From: Oscheius sp. JU75
Taxonomy: Eukaryota; Nematoda; Chromadorea; Rhabditida; Rhabditidae
Direction: 5' to 3'
DNA length: 64,000 bases
NCBI GenBank assembly: GCA_037178855.1
Contig: JASJZC010000006.1
Span: 2,170,001 to 2,234,000, forward strand
Each line of letters begins with the position of its first letter. The stretch's first letter is position 1. The notes under the pieces are model-generated. The model was given only the letters and a program-made list of their open reading frames with translations. It was not told where the DNA came from and made no database searches. The translations under genes were made by a program, and so were the position numbers. Positions 8,620-19,858 of the stretch are shown piece by piece.

Positions 8620-8832
8620 TCACAAAATAATTCCAATTGCTTTGCCAACTAGTCCTCCTACCGCTCCAATGGCAGCACCAACACATCCAAGGGCAAAGAT
8701 TCCTCCAGCAGTGGCGATACCAGCCACACCAAATTCGTCATACAGTTGTCGGAAAGTGGGCATCTGTAGTAGGTCTCCTTCGCGCATTCTCTTGCCTTCA
8801 TCGTCTGACTGAGATGTTTCACGATCCATCAT
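8620..8832 (-). CDS. Small glycine-zipper membrane protein C (right copy)
   Basis: Identical in the protein track to the copy at 3905-4117: 70 residues, acidic/basic N-half and a G-x3-G-rich hydrophobic C-terminus. Its 3' flank (CAATAAAGCTTTTCTCATTCAC, minus strand) is intact here, whereas the RTE interrupts it in the left copy, so the two copies may end their transcripts differently. Confidence 0.6.
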   Translation of the reverse strand: MMDRETSQSDDEGKRMREGDLLQMPTFRQLYDEFGVAGIATAGGIFALGCVGAAIGAVGGLVGKAIGIIL

Positions 8833-8970
8833 GAACTTCTAAAATTTGTTAAAAACGAATCAGCCAAAAGAATATTAGATAACAGCCGGCTGCAACCGGA
8901 GATGAAATCGGCAAATTTTTGCAAGAAAAGTTAGTTTAAAATCAAACATGAAATGATTGAGTGTTTGAAG

Positions 8971-9235
8971 TTAGACAGTCGGAAGGACACCAGTGAGCAA
9001 GCACCCTTGAATGCACATATTGAGACACGCGGGACCAGTTGTGAACATTGCAGCTCCACCAGTGAAGAGTATAGACGCTCCACCGCAGACACCAGCGCAT
9101 CCTAAACGGAGATTTGAAGAAAGAGAGGGGAATCCTACCAGCAACACAGAACCCATAGAGGGCCGGACCGCCGTAGGTCTGTCCTACCAGAAGAACAAGA
9201 AGAAGTAAAAGAAGTCGGGGTTGAGCGGGTTTCAT
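8971..9235 (-). CDS. Secreted cysteine-rich peptide B (right copy)
   Basis: Exons 9235-9139 and 9101-8971 around the same 37-nt intron (9138-9102). The sequence is the same as the left copy: signal peptide, then six cysteines in two C-x3-C-x3-C groups. It runs toward the palindrome centre, with gene C behind it. Confidence 0.78.
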
Positions 9236-9258
9236 CACGAGTTTCTAGATAGGAACCG

Positions 9259-9265
9259 TTATCAG
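9259..9265 (-). promoter_or_regulatory. GATA-type site before peptide B (right copy)
   Basis: TTATCAG on the plus strand, CTGATAA on the minus strand, 24 bases before the start at 9235. Confidence 0.4.
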
Positions 9266-9598
9266 CTTGTGAGAAATTAAAAGCAGACAAACAACGATGG
9301 GCTCAGCAATTCGAATACAGCAAAATATCGCTCTTTTTCATTTCTTAAAACTTTGGTTTTTTTTTTTCTTTCGTCACCTGACTCGACTAAGAAAGTTGAA
9401 AATTTTTTGTATTTTAAAGATAGTAGAATAGAAAGATATTGGAATATGCGTTTTTTTAGAAACGGAAAGGTGAGCTGCCAAAAACTTTTTGAAGAGAGAC
9501 ACAGGTCGGAAGGAATGTTGTGCCCCGTTTGAAGTTATCGGTAACCGCGAGTTATCTCGTGCTAGTAAACAACTTCACGCCTGGCGATCGAACCATGT

Positions 9599-9670
9599 GC
9601 TAGGCGCACGTCTCATTGCAATCTTGAAGCACAGAGTCGAGAAAGAGCAGCGCTAGAAGAGGAGAAATCA
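9599..9670 (-). CDS. Possible 23-residue secreted peptide D (right copy)
   Basis: Mirror copy of 3067-3138 with the same acceptor before the ATG, a hydrophobic start and one C-x3-C. Confidence 0.35.
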
Positions 9671-10124
9671 TCTGAAGTAGACTAATTGGTTGTAAAAGCA
9701 GGAACTAGTTACCTTGTAGAAAGAGTCGAGGTTTTTTTAAAACTTGATTAGCTCCCTGGAATTGTTGCTCTTTTATAGCTAACTCCGACCTTTATTGACA
9801 GAGGATGTGGTGTTTTCACTTTAGGGAACACTGACGTTTGGAATCGAACAGAGAGACAGAAGAGTGACAGAGAGGGACAGACATTTCCACTGAAGTGTGA
9901 TTTATTTTATTCAAAAGTTTGTTCTTCTTTCGACTGTAAGCAAACTCGATAGATACTGGGAAATGTCCAATTCATCTCGGAAAGTGAATGCAATTTCACT
10001 GTTGCTCACGAACCTTTCCTCATTTTCAGATTCAGGCACTTATTTTTCATTATCGCGCTCGCCATAAAATCTTTCGCATCACATTTGTCCCACCTGTCTC
10101 TTCGCTCGCGCTGCTTTGTGGTAT

Positions 10125-10373
10125 ATAGGGTACGACATCATTACGGTAACAAGGTATTTGCTACGTAAAAACACGAGTCGAGCATAACAAGAAAAACAAT
10201 CATATAGGTTTTATTCGCTATGAACAACTAAACAAAATGACATGTTAACATTCAAAGGGATCGCTATCCGCGTCGATACAGGCTTGAAGTCTCTTAGTGA
10301 AGGCATCCACGGTGGCACCCAGGTGCGCAACATCTAACTCATTCCATGCCTTTTCCAGTGCTCTCTTCAAGGA
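10125..10373 (-). mobile_element. Truncated maT-type transposon remnant (right arm)
   Basis: Mirror of 2364-2612: a decayed terminal repeat (TAGGGTACGACATCATTACGG at about 10126) and the last 42 codons of a transposase related to the intact one. The break toward the inside is near 10373, where another repeat (GATCTTTTCGAACC) begins. Confidence 0.75.
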
Positions 10374-10498
10374 AAAACAGGTGCGATCTTTTCGAACCGT
10401 TAGTTTAGGCCTTGGCATGGGTATTACGAGATATATTGCCGAATTAGCTTAATCCCTTCCTCCTCCTAGATATGACGTGCTGAAGTTGCTGCTCCCCT

Positions 10499-10531
10499 AG
10501 CGTCGCAGTACTAAATGCGTGCTGCGACGCT
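10499..10531. repeat. Perfect 10-bp hairpin (right arm)
   Basis: Mirror of 2207-2239: AGCGTCGCAG, a 13-base loop, then the exact complement. Confidence 0.5.
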
Positions 10532-10691
10532 TAAGAGTAACGAATGAATACTCTCCTGCTCCACGATTCGAGTCAGCTGCCTTCGCGGCTCTAGATAGTG
10601 ATAAAGAGACATCAATTGTTAGAATATCAAAAGCTAAGACCTCATAGGAACACATCTCAAGCACTCCCTAGTGCACACCTATACTCATTTA

Positions 10692-10698
10692 TTATCAG
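10692..10698 (+). promoter_or_regulatory. GATA-type site before peptide A (right copy)
   Basis: TTATCAG in the conserved block, about 210 bases before the start codon at 10908. Relative to peptide B's promoter the block is flipped. Confidence 0.35.
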
Positions 10699-10849
10699 CT
10701 TGTGGGAAATTAAAAACAGACAAATAATGAACGATCTCGAGAGAGGAACGGAAGAAATGGGGAGTACCGAGTGGAACGGTGACCCTTGTTTTTATTTTGA
10801 TAACGGTCCTTGTTTTCCTCTTCCTCTCTCGATATAGGAAGAAATAGGG

Positions 10850-10857
10850 TATATAAT
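10850..10857 (+). promoter_or_regulatory. TATA box of peptide A (right copy)
   Basis: TATATAAT, about 50 bases before the ATG at 10908. Confidence 0.5.
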
Positions 10858-10907
10858 GATTGATGGTAGTACGAGAGCAGTGTTCCTCATTTATCGAGAA
10901 GCTCGTG

Positions 10908-11153
10908 ATGAAATCCGCTCATCTCCAACTTCGTTTTCTTTTTCTTCTTGTTCTTCTGATAGGACAGACCTACGGCGGTGCGATCTTCGAAGCGGTCTGT
11001 ATTGCTGGTAGGATTTCCCCCTCTTTCTACAAATGCCCCTGTTTAGGATGCACTGGTGCCTGCACAGGAGCGGCTGTAATGGCCACTGGTGGACCTGGAG
11101 CAGCAGCTGCTCCCGTGTGTGCCAATATGTGTTCTGTAACGTGCAAATCGTAA
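10908..11153 (+). CDS. Secreted cysteine-rich peptide A (right copy)
   Basis: Exons 10908-11007 and 11047-11153 with a 39-nt intron. 68 residues: signal peptide (MKSAHLQLRF plus a leucine-rich run), QTYGGAIFEAVCIAG, and six cysteines in two C-x3-C-x3-C groups split by an alanine/glycine linker. A possible polyadenylation signal GAATAAAG lies near 11205. The downstream bases AATAAAGCTTTTCTTACTCAC resemble those after gene C, suggesting A and C units arose by duplication of a common 3' end. Confidence 0.75.
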   Translation: MKSAHLQLRFLFLLVLLIGQTYGGAIFEAVCIAGRISPSFYKCPCLGCTGACTGAAVMATGGPGAAAAPVCANMCSVTCKS

Positions 11154-11340
11154 TTGGCAGAGCTATTGAACTTATTTCATGAAAAAAATTGTGAACTATC
11201 CACAGAATAAAGCTTTTCTTACTCACAATTTCTTCTTATCAGAGTACCATGTTCAAGGAGATAGTTAACGCAGTTGATCGCATCGACAAAAAATTACTAC
11301 GGTCTTTACAGTTCTTTGCTCATGCAGCCTGAGAAAAAGA

Positions 11341-11572
11341 AAACTTGCCCAAAAGCGCATGACTTGTCGAGACAATGCTGACAAGCATGCCGAGAAAGCT
11401 TCTCGGCAAATGGTAATTTTTGTTCTGGAGTAGCAACTTTGCTGGCTTATATTTCAGTGATAATCGATGATAAAACAAAAAAGAGGTACACCTCCGTAAG
11501 CAGCGCATTTTTCTCTACAAGACCCGTATCAGAACACATAGTCGAAAAAAAAGTCCAGACACTCGCTTTAAG
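11341..11572 (+). mobile_element. TTAA MITE right-end fragment (right arm)
   Basis: Mirror of 1167-1397, ending in GTCCAGACACTCGCTTTAA at 11571. It retains the internal near-palindrome GCCGAGAAAGCTTCTCGGC. Confidence 0.75.
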
Positions 11573-11686
11573 TATGAGTTAATGAGAGAGTACAGGTTGA
11601 GAAAATATAGCATGATTGTGGGACATGAAAAGGCGCTCTCGAAATGTGTTTAGGAGATCATAATGAGCCACAATAGATCACTACCG

Positions 11687-12535
11687 AGGTCGGACAAACA
11701 ATCTCAAAGAGTCATGTGATTCCCTGAAAGTAGCCTCGGTAGCGATAAAGAATGTAAGTTGGAAGGGGAGACTCAAGCGCGTGTAGACGGCCCATAAAAC
11801 TGACACGAATACAATGTCAATTGTCCGCATGTTAACGATACCTATGAGTCTGCTATTTACAGAACATCCTTGGCAAACTTTTTTGTCCTCAGAAAAAAAG
11901 GAAAAAAAAAGACTTGAACCATTCAATTTCTGCTTGTGAGTTTGACATATCCTATTTTCTCTAACAGACGTCTAGATGTGCTCTCTCATTAACACATAAA
12001 TACTTCATATTTTCTTCTAAAAAGCCGTTAGGTTCAGAGTTCTATGAGTCAATGAGAGAGTATAGGAAGGCTACAATTACGGACGATATACCCCAGTAAA
12101 ACAGTGGACGGAATTTGTCCAGTTTGTCCTCAAGTTAGGGGTTCAAGACAATGGCTAGGATCAGAAAATCGAGAGTAGATCTTTGTGCATTGTTCATGGT
12201 TTGTCAGACGTTTACTTGACGGAATAAGCGAACTAACCACAAAACAATGTTATTCTTCAAGCTTACGTCATCTGATCTTCTTCGGACTCATGATACGTAA
12301 TAGCAAATCGTTGAAACACTTGTATATTTTGTCCAGTTGATACTTCTAAAACACAGAACTCTGGCTAATCTGCTGACCAAGACCATCTGTCCGTCGCTCT
12401 ACAAGACGGTCAAAGAAGACGATGGCTGCTACGACAGGGCCAACGAGACGAGGAGCAAATGCGATGAGGCCTTCTGTCTCCAGCTGAGAAGTGACTGATC
12501 TTCTGCTCCGCCGTCAAGAGGTTCGACAGCAGCAT
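11687..12535. other. Gap right of the palindrome
   Basis: No gene supported. Open frames here lack splice context and protein character. Short repeats are visible, for example TGAGAGAGTA(C/T)AG near 11584 and 12053, and ATGGCTAGGATCAG near 12152, also found left of the palindrome. Confidence 0.3.
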
Positions 12536-12655
12536 GTAAGCAAACTCGATAGATAATGGGAAAGGTCCAATTCATCTCGGAAAGGGTATGCGAACGCAGT
12601 TTCTGTTGCTCACGAACCTCTCTTCATTTTTCAGGCTCAAGTACTCATTTTTCGC
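12536..12655 (+). repeat. Dispersed repeat also in both palindrome arms
   Basis: AGCAAACTCGATAGATA(A/C)TGGGAAA... through CTCACGAACCT and TTTTTC matches 9938-10052, and in reverse 2686-2800, with scattered differences. It is an older repeat outside the recent palindrome. Confidence 0.65.
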
Positions 12656-12701
12656 AAATTTGATGTTCTCAAAGTAGTAAATCTCGATTCGTCCTACAAC
12701 G

Positions 12702-13724
12702 TTGCAGAACATTGCAAACCTGTACGGCCACTTTTTCATCGCATTTGTCCCACTTCAAAGACACGGTTCGGACCAACTCTATATCGAGATGCTGCGAAGG
12801 GTCTACAGAGATGCTGGTTGCAAGATCAAAGTGCAAGAAGAGTTAGTGGATGTCAACATCAAACGTGGAGTTCGTCAAGGATGCGTACTTTCTCCACTGC
12901 TCTTCAACGCTGTACTCGAAGACGCCTTCCGCCAACTCAATTGGGACGGCATCGGTTTCAACATCAACGGCCGTAAGCTGACTCATCTTCGCTACGCCGA
13001 TGATGTCGTTCTTATCGGAAAGAGTCTGAGATCTGTGCAGCGGATGGTGACTGAACTGGAACAAGGAAGCAAAACTTTTGCGATGACCAATGCCTACGAG
13101 GGAGATCTACGCTTAACAGAACAAGCTATACAGTTTGTCCGGCATTTCGTTTACCTTGGATGTTCGGTAACCTGCACCTCGGAAAATCAGGAGCTGTCCC
13201 GTCGGATCGGAGCGTCTTGGGCAGCCTTCAATCGCCACCGTCTCTTCCTCACCAAGAGAAATGTCCCGATGAAGATGAAACGACGAGTGTACCTGACCTG
13301 CGTCGTCCCAAGTTTGCTGTATGGATGCGAAATCTGGAGTCTTCGCACAGAAGATCGAGCCAAACTTGCAGCCCTACAACGACGGCAGGAAAGGGCCATG
13401 CTCAGTATCACACTTCGGGATCGTGTGAGGAATGAGGAGGTGAGAAGAACAGAACTACTGAATGTTCTGGACTTGGCATGGACGAGGAAGCTGAAATGGG
13501 CGAGAAAAGTGGCCGAGATGGAAGGAGGAAGGTGGTCGAAAGCGATGACGGAATGGGTTCCTCTAGATCAGCGACGAGCTCTAGGGAGACCGTGCATGAG
13601 ATGGGAAGATGAGCTGAAGAAAGCCTGTGGTCGCCTCGGACGAACTCCAACCACGTGGATGCGACAGGCAAGAGAGGGAGGCGAAGAATGGGTTCGCGCT
13701 ATGGGAGCGGCAAGGGAGCCCTGA
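12702..13724 (+). pseudogene. Second RTE-like reverse transcriptase, 5' truncated
   Basis: An open frame of 340 codons containing the palm and thumb half of a non-LTR reverse transcriptase: RGVRQGCVLSPLLFNAVLED, the YADD box at about 12996, then FVYLGCSVT, VVPSLLYGCEIW and a basic C-terminus ending GAAREP. The fingers region and endonuclease are missing, and the first 25 residues do not fit the family. It is a different lineage from the element at 4146. The long undamaged frame suggests fairly recent insertion. The 3' end near 13767 is AT-rich. Confidence 0.75.
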
Positions 13725-13969
13725 CATGATAGCAACCCCTTGATTCCGACAATAAAATTGTATATTGTAAATTGTTTGTCCCACCCCGACAAAGCCAAGT
13801 CACTCTGCTCAAGAGGTCCGGGTTCTGGCTCCAGCTGGCTGCTTCCAGGTTCTACCGAACATGGCTCTTGAGCACTGTCTTACGGCTTAAGCCGGGCAAG
13901 CAACCTGAGTGGTACACATTCATCCATTGACCAGCTTTTATAGACTAGTAGGTACTACTAGGGCCGGGT

Positions 13970-14013
13970 CCGATCTTTTCGAACCCTTAGTTTCTTTGGT
14001 TCGAAAAGATCGG
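13970..14013. repeat. Hairpin with perfect 16-bp stem
   Basis: CCGATCTTTTCGAACC (13970-13985), a 12-base loop, then GGTTCGAAAAGATCGG (13998-14013). One half of this stem (GGTTCGAAAAGATCG) also occurs in both palindrome arms next to the maT remnant (2341-2355 and mirror). Probably the end of a small inverted-repeat transposon. Confidence 0.6.
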
Positions 14014-14967
14014 CCTCAGAGTAGTTTTGCAAAAATTTATCAACTATTGATAAGGATTTCTTTTCTGGCGTATCTACCTCTTTTGATCTGGCTAGAAGTC
14101 ACATGCTAAAGACACTACACGTTATCCCATAACTGTTTCCTTCTAGTACAATTGTGGGGACAACAAACAACTGCTTAACATTCTGTCCTTCATTAACCGG
14201 CTTTTATAGACTAAATGAAACAAACAACAAGTCACTAGGGTCTACATTGACTTTTTTAATTGAAATCCTCCGATAAACATCGTTTTCTTTCAATTACTGT
14301 TTGAATTTAAACTTTTTTTTTGTTTCACGACTACTTCAGTTGCTCCAGCCCTCTAAACTTTGATTCCTTTGTGCGAATTTCAAAAAAATGTGGTGCTCTG
14401 TGCACCGAACTTCTAATCTCTGCCCCTCCAATTACTCCCTCGAACAGATCCATTTTGCGCCTTTTCTGAAAGCAGTTAGTCTAGTCAACACACTAACACG
14501 TTTGATTAATAAATTATCAACTGGTTTATAATCGGCACGTTTATGCAGTTGGTCTCTTTAGTATTTTACATGGAGAACCCCTACTTCGTGGCAGAGCCTC
14601 GGATTTATTTTGTTGTTCTAAGGGTAGGTTTTTTTATGTTTCTCGAATAGCAGGGTCTCTCTATTCAGGATTTGGATGAGTGTTTTCGGGTTCGAAGCTG
14701 TCATCTTCACTAGAAAACTAACTTTCCGGGACATGGCTAATTGGAAAAACTACGAATAGCACCTAACAAATGAAATACTAGTTGATTCTTTCAAATCTCA
14801 AAAAAAGTCACGTCATAAGTTTAAACTCTCCTTGAATATTTTCACTGTCAAGTTACGTTTCCAGCCGAGAACAGTTCTAACTTTTTTATCGTCAGTTTAT
14901 TCAAATTACCAAAAATGCTCAAAGTTAGATCCATACACCTTGACTGACATCTTACATTCTTTTGCAG
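14014..14967. other. Gap before chemoreceptor
   Basis: No protein gene supported. It contains the first members of the TGTTTCA motif group (14216-14222 minus, 14321-14327 plus). Confidence 0.3.
14321..14327 (+). promoter_or_regulatory. 21U-RNA promoter motif candidate
   Basis: TTGTTTCA context. A YRNT (TGAT) places a possible 21U start at 14364, 37 bases past the motif. Confidence 0.4.
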
Positions 14968-17900
14968 TTCTCCAGCTTCTATGTCTCGTCCTTTCTGAAT
15001 GCTTTCCCCAGAGATTACGATTCCAACCTCGTTCCCCCCAAACTATCTATAATTGACCAGATACGTAAACTTTTTTTTGGAATGTTTCAGCATAATGGTG
15101 AATTTAGAGTATTCACCTCGTACACTTTCTTTTACTTGAACTGATCCTCTTAGCGCAGAATATCAGTACACAAAAATATAGTTCGGCTCTTGTTCTCAGA
15201 CATATCGCGTGTTGAATGTATTCAAACTTTTCATCGTTTTATGTTTCGTCCATTTTACAAAATTACAGACAAACCATAAGATTGTCGCGGAAGATCGATT
15301 CCTTTTGAAGTGTGTATAACTAATCAGATCTTTCCTAAAGTTCGACCTCTTCCTGGAATGTTTCAAAGAAAAGGTAAGGGTTGAACCAAGGGTCGATCAG
15401 TCAACTTTGGTTCCAGAGCCATTGTAAAAATATTGATAGAGACTAGATGAAAAGAGGGGGGGATTTTATGAAACTAGCGAACTCTTCATCTTTCAGGTTC
15501 TGGGCCTGATCACCATCCCCATTTCCCTTGTCGCAATCTATTGTATTCTGAGGAAGAATCCTCCGGGAAGATCGAAGGTCTTCAACTGTCTCGTTGGTCA
15601 TGTCATCGTCATGTAAGTTTTGACTCCCAAAAAAACAAAGCTGGTTCAGAGCGACGATTTTCGAGCTCGATTTGACTCTCCTCTCACCCCCTCTGGTCTA
15701 CCTACCGTATATCGCCCTGGAGTTCAGAGGGGTTTTGACATGGATAGAGGTGGCAACAGAGATACAACTGGAATTGTTGGTAACACTCATTGCGGGTAGG
15801 TTTTCGTGGAATCGGGTGAAATACGTAAATTTGGTGAAACTGAAAATGAAGCTGTCAAAAAGTCTAAAAGAAATATACTCAAAACCATTTCCCAATGTCT
15901 ACATTTTAGTTGTTTGAAAAAGTCCTGGGTACTGATATGGCTTTCCCGAAACAGCACTTTGTCTAGGAGCAAGACTAACGAGGCATCAACCACACTTGTT
16001 TCGCAAAATTTTGAAACATCGGTGAATATACCATCGTGCTCCTATTCTGAAGGCCTTCTATAACATAATGTTGTAACAAAAAAAGAAACTACTAGACTCT
16101 AGCGTAAATTATGTAAAAATAGTGTGTACCTAGTGTCACCTTTCCATTCAATGACCTTAGCAAGTGCAGAAACAAAGACAATTGACAACTTGTAAGAAAA
16201 TGATAGAACTATAAATGCATACAAATAGAGTGCTACAATAATCAGATGCTTTAGACTTTCCGATGAATTAATTGGCAAGACCAACACAAAATAGTCAGAT
16301 GTAACAAAAAAAACTTGATTTGCTTCAGCCGAGCTACAATTTGCTCATGAAAAATGAAAGTCCAATTCCTGATCATTCCTATCACCCATGGCTGAAACAA
16401 AAAAGTGAACACTCCTCTATCAGCGAATCTTTTGAAATAAACCGGAGAAACTTTTGAGGAAAACTACGAGGTGTAATCTTCAGTGTATGTCTGATCTTTT
16501 TTAAAAGTGGAAATACAAAAAAGTCAAACTAAGTTTGTATCAAAGATACTACAAAACAACATTATTGGCGCTTCTGAAGTTCTTCATTTTCCACAAAGTT
16601 GAAACAAAAGTTAAATTTCCATCTTAAAGCTATAAACAATCAAAAGTTTTGGTCTCCAGACTACTTAGGAGGCAAGTGAAACAAACTTTTTCACCGCCCA
16701 ATTTTGCTTCAAAAGTACTACAAAACATAATTATTGAGTCCGAAATCTTCAATCGATGAACTGATCTCAGCCTCCTTCGGATCCATCATCCCCATAGTCT
16801 ACTACCGAATGGACGTCATTCTCCCGCCATCCCACTGGCTGAACCACATTTTCTTCAAGGGTTTCATCTATTTCACCGTCTTCTTCATCGCCTACATACT
16901 CCCGCCAATCCTCATTACTCTTTCCCTGCAGGACCAAGACAAGACAAAGAGCGCCTACTTTCAACGCTTCAATATTTTCTACGCCAATTTCGGGAATCCC
17001 GAGGTTGTGGCGATTTATCTCGGTTTTGAGAATCTTTTCTCCATGGCCACGGCAGTCTGTGCTTTCGGAGCAATAGTGGCCGGAAATGGGGTCCTGGCAG
17101 TCTGTGGATTCTTTCTGTACCACACCTTGAAGACCAGAACTGCAGAAATTGCTGTGGGAAACACTTTGAAACATCAAGCTTTGGTTGGATCTGTGACGAC
17201 GATTGTGGGTTCTTTTCGGGTTTCACGGTGTTTTATGGGACGGATAGGTTCTGGGTCGTTCAGTTCAGTTCTGGGTGGAAAATGGAAAAAGTTACAATGA
17301 CTATATAGTAGCTAGGATACATGAGAAATGCAATCAAACTCTCCCCCGTACCGTCTCGGTAACTGAACGATTATCCTCACACGAGTTCCTTTTAGTAAAT
17401 TTGCAGGTTTCGAATGAAATCTTACCCGTACTGTTCCAGCACGCAGATAAACGCTATCCTCACATGTACATTTTGCTACTACGTTCTTATTACAGAGAGA
17501 TAATAGCTTTCCCCAAAAACATATTTAGCCTGCTATATTACAGAGAGACAATAGCTTTCCCAAAAACATATTTAGCCTGCTATATACTTTTCTTGTTTCA
17601 GCCATGCTAGAGAAGTATATAGCACGCTGAAGAGGATATGAGATACATGTAGGTAATAATCCTTTGTTTTCGCTTGATAAGTAGTCCGAAGACTGTTTGG
17701 AAACTTTGATTATGAAAAATATTTCAGCATAACTATATAAAGAGAACGCTATAATCTAGTGTTTTATGCCTGAAAATGTGAGCAAGACTGAACGTTTTTC
17801 AGATCCTCCTGTTCATGTTCATCATTGGAATCATCTGTCCAGCTGTCACTGTTTTGCTCATAAGCAATTCCTATCGAGCTGGTTGGTCTTTATAGAAAAC

Positions 17901-18696
17901 AAAAATGTTTATGAGACTTGGAATATACTTGTTGTTTGTTTGAGCAAATTTTTTACGACATCAAAAAGTTTACCAATACAGGATTGGTTGGTACTTACCA
18001 GAAAAATGAAATCAAAAAGTTAGATATGAATGATAGCGATGCTAGTTAAGCTGTTTCACTTCTCTCTTGACCTATATGATTAGTACCGAAAGTTTATTGA
18101 GAATTCCCCCATTTCTGCCCCTCTATAATATTTATTATGATACTTAGACGCCGACACAAAAAGTGCGCTAACACTGAATTCTTATGAGCGAAGTGAAACA
18201 AAAACGGAAGCAATGGTTGTTGGTGGTATATCTGAGCAGTTACCCTTTACAGGCACATAATGGTATATTTTACAATTGGGCCCATTCCATAGTCCTAGTG
18301 GAACAAATGAAACCAAAGAGGAAAAAAGTGAATTTTAGTTTTTTTTTTTTCTCTTTTTTATGTTTTGAGTTCGATGATATCTCAAAATTGAACGTCTTTC
18401 AATGAGCCCGTATCATAGTCCTAGTGCAACAAGAAAAACATTTATGGAGGGAGACTCGGCTTCTTGAACGATTCATGAAACGAAAACTTTGCGAAACTTC
18501 CTTTTCAGACCTAATGAACGTGACCATCATCCTCGGAGCATCCGTCGTCCCTGTCACTCTGTCAGTGTATCTTCTACTCTTCAAGCCCTACAGGATTGTT
18601 GTACTCGCTCCGATCCACAAGCTGTTCAAGGTTCTTAGAAGGAGAAAGAATGCAGTAGCACCACCGATTTATACTATCAAGCAAGGAGTTCAATGA
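14968..18696 (+). CDS. Serpentine chemoreceptor (SRH/SRI-like), multi-exon
   Basis: A seven-helix receptor of the nematode Str superfamily, expected in sensory neuron membranes. Recognised exons: TM1 at about 15501-15611 (LGLITIPISLVAIYCIL then a basic KNPPGRSK loop), joined by a 37-nt intron to TM2-TM3 at 15650-15791 (ATIFELDLTLLSPPLVYLPYIALEF); a middle exon near 16731-17210 with TM4-TM6 segments; an exon near 17803-17880 (ILLFMFIIGIICPAVTVLLI); and the last exon at 18510-18696 with TM7, a PYR motif and a basic tail ending TIKQGVQ. The N-terminal exon is uncertain: FSSFYVSSFL-like sequence appears at 14968 and near 15221. Some joins, notably at 15791-16731 and 17210-17803, are not clean, and duplicate helix-like exons may mean two merged or partly decayed copies. 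Its introns carry several TGTTTCA motifs. Confidence 0.6.
16393..16399 (-). promoter_or_regulatory. 21U-RNA promoter motif candidate
   Basis: TTGTTTCA on the minus strand, with CATT placing the start T 40 bases downstream (toward lower numbers). Lies in an intron of the chemoreceptor. Confidence 0.4.
18051..18058 (+). promoter_or_regulatory. 21U-RNA promoter motif, exact CTGTTTCA
   Basis: Exact consensus core. TATT puts the start T 40 bases downstream, at about 18098. Confidence 0.5.
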
Positions 18697-18760
18697 ACTT
18701 CTCAATTGGAAATCAGAAACAATTGATGCTTCTAAAATGAATACCAGTATGGCTGCTCGG

Positions 18761-18767
18761 TGAAACA
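18761..18767 (-). promoter_or_regulatory. 21U-RNA promoter motif candidate
   Basis: ATGTTTCA on the minus strand, with CAAT placing the start T 39 bases downstream. Lies just behind the receptor stop codon. Confidence 0.45.
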
Positions 18768-18810
18768 TAAAAAATTGAATCGCCGAACTTCTAGGTACTT
18801 TTTTGTGGTT

Positions 18811-18960
18811 TCAGACCACGAAATTGGTCAGGAGGAAGCTCATCACAGTGGTACCAATCAATACTGTCAGGATGAGGATTCGAGGAATGAGGAATTTTCC
18901 CCAGATGGACAACCAATTGTTCTTTTGGTATTGGGCACCCGAATAAATAATCGGTGAAAA
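18811..18960 (-). pseudogene. Minus-strand hydrophobic exon-like fragment
   Basis: The minus strand reads FSPIIYSGAQYQKNNWL then FLIPRILILTVLIGTTVMSF, a convincing membrane segment but with no exon partners I could join. Another hydrophobic minus-strand stretch lies at 16099-16287. They may be relics of receptors on the other strand. Confidence 0.25.
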
Positions 18961-19850
18961 ACAAAAACATGCAATCTTCATTTCATTTACCCATGTCCAT
19001 TTCCACCTTGTCTGCCTTACACTTAGAAAATTGCTAAACAACCTCAATATTTTCGGTATCCAGCGAATCTTTTGGTGGTAACATCTTGGGGATTTAGTCA
19101 TTTGGTCATAGGGATACCACCGATTTCTACTGTCAAGATGAGTTCCTCCCAAAAACGCAGATGCATTACTCCTATCAAGTGGAAAACGAATATACCTATC
19201 TAGTAATACACAATAGGTTAATATTTCTAAAATAGCAGCATTGTGCAAATCGTAAACAGGGAGAGGTCCGCTCGATTGATCCGATTATGCTGGAGAGGTG
19301 TATACTGGTGACCAACTCTCGCTAAATCGTGTTTCACTTTTTCTCATGCACGATCGTTGGCAGGAAGCCTAAACAGGGCATTTGTAATTTTGAATTGAAG
19401 CGTACAAATGTCAGGGTAACTGTTTAGAATTCCTGTCAACGGTAGCACACTCTAGAGCTCTGCTTTTTTAATATCAAAAACTACAAAGAAACAGTGCAAC
19501 AATTTCTTGTCACAGGCGAAAGGCACCTCTATCTTCACATGAAGAAACTGGTTCTTGCACGTATTCTAGTCTGTACCTAAACTTGGATATCTACGAAAAT
19601 TTCAGCCAAAGACTGGTTTTCTGAATACACGGTCCTTTTCGTTTAGGTAGTTTTATTTCATCCAAAGCTGAAAATGGTAGACATCTCCTGTCTGCTCGAT
19701 TTTTAATTTACTGTGTTTCACATAAGAGTCTAATTGAAGTCAATTGGAGCTTACACAATTGGCATATGGCTCTGGGATAAAAATACCTTTCAAGCACACG
19801 TTATGTTCGGGAATAGTCAATGTCTGGTCTCATTGTCAGTAGCCAAATCT

Positions 19851-19858
19851 CTGTTTCA
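19851..19858 (+). promoter_or_regulatory. 21U-RNA promoter motif, exact CTGTTTCA
   Basis: Exact consensus core in the gene-free gap. CGCT puts the start T 41 bases downstream. Confidence 0.5.

Larger units (their letters stand above)
8592..11686 (-). repeat. Right arm of 3.09-kb inverted repeat
   Basis: Mirror image of 1052-4145, with the same genes in reversed order and orientation. Outside 11686 the two flanks differ. Confidence 0.95.

Noticed and set aside
8390-8686. 98-codon minus-strand ORF and similar frames over gene C
   Set aside because: Alternative frame of gene C; the 70-residue frame has a start with an acceptor and a coherent membrane segment.
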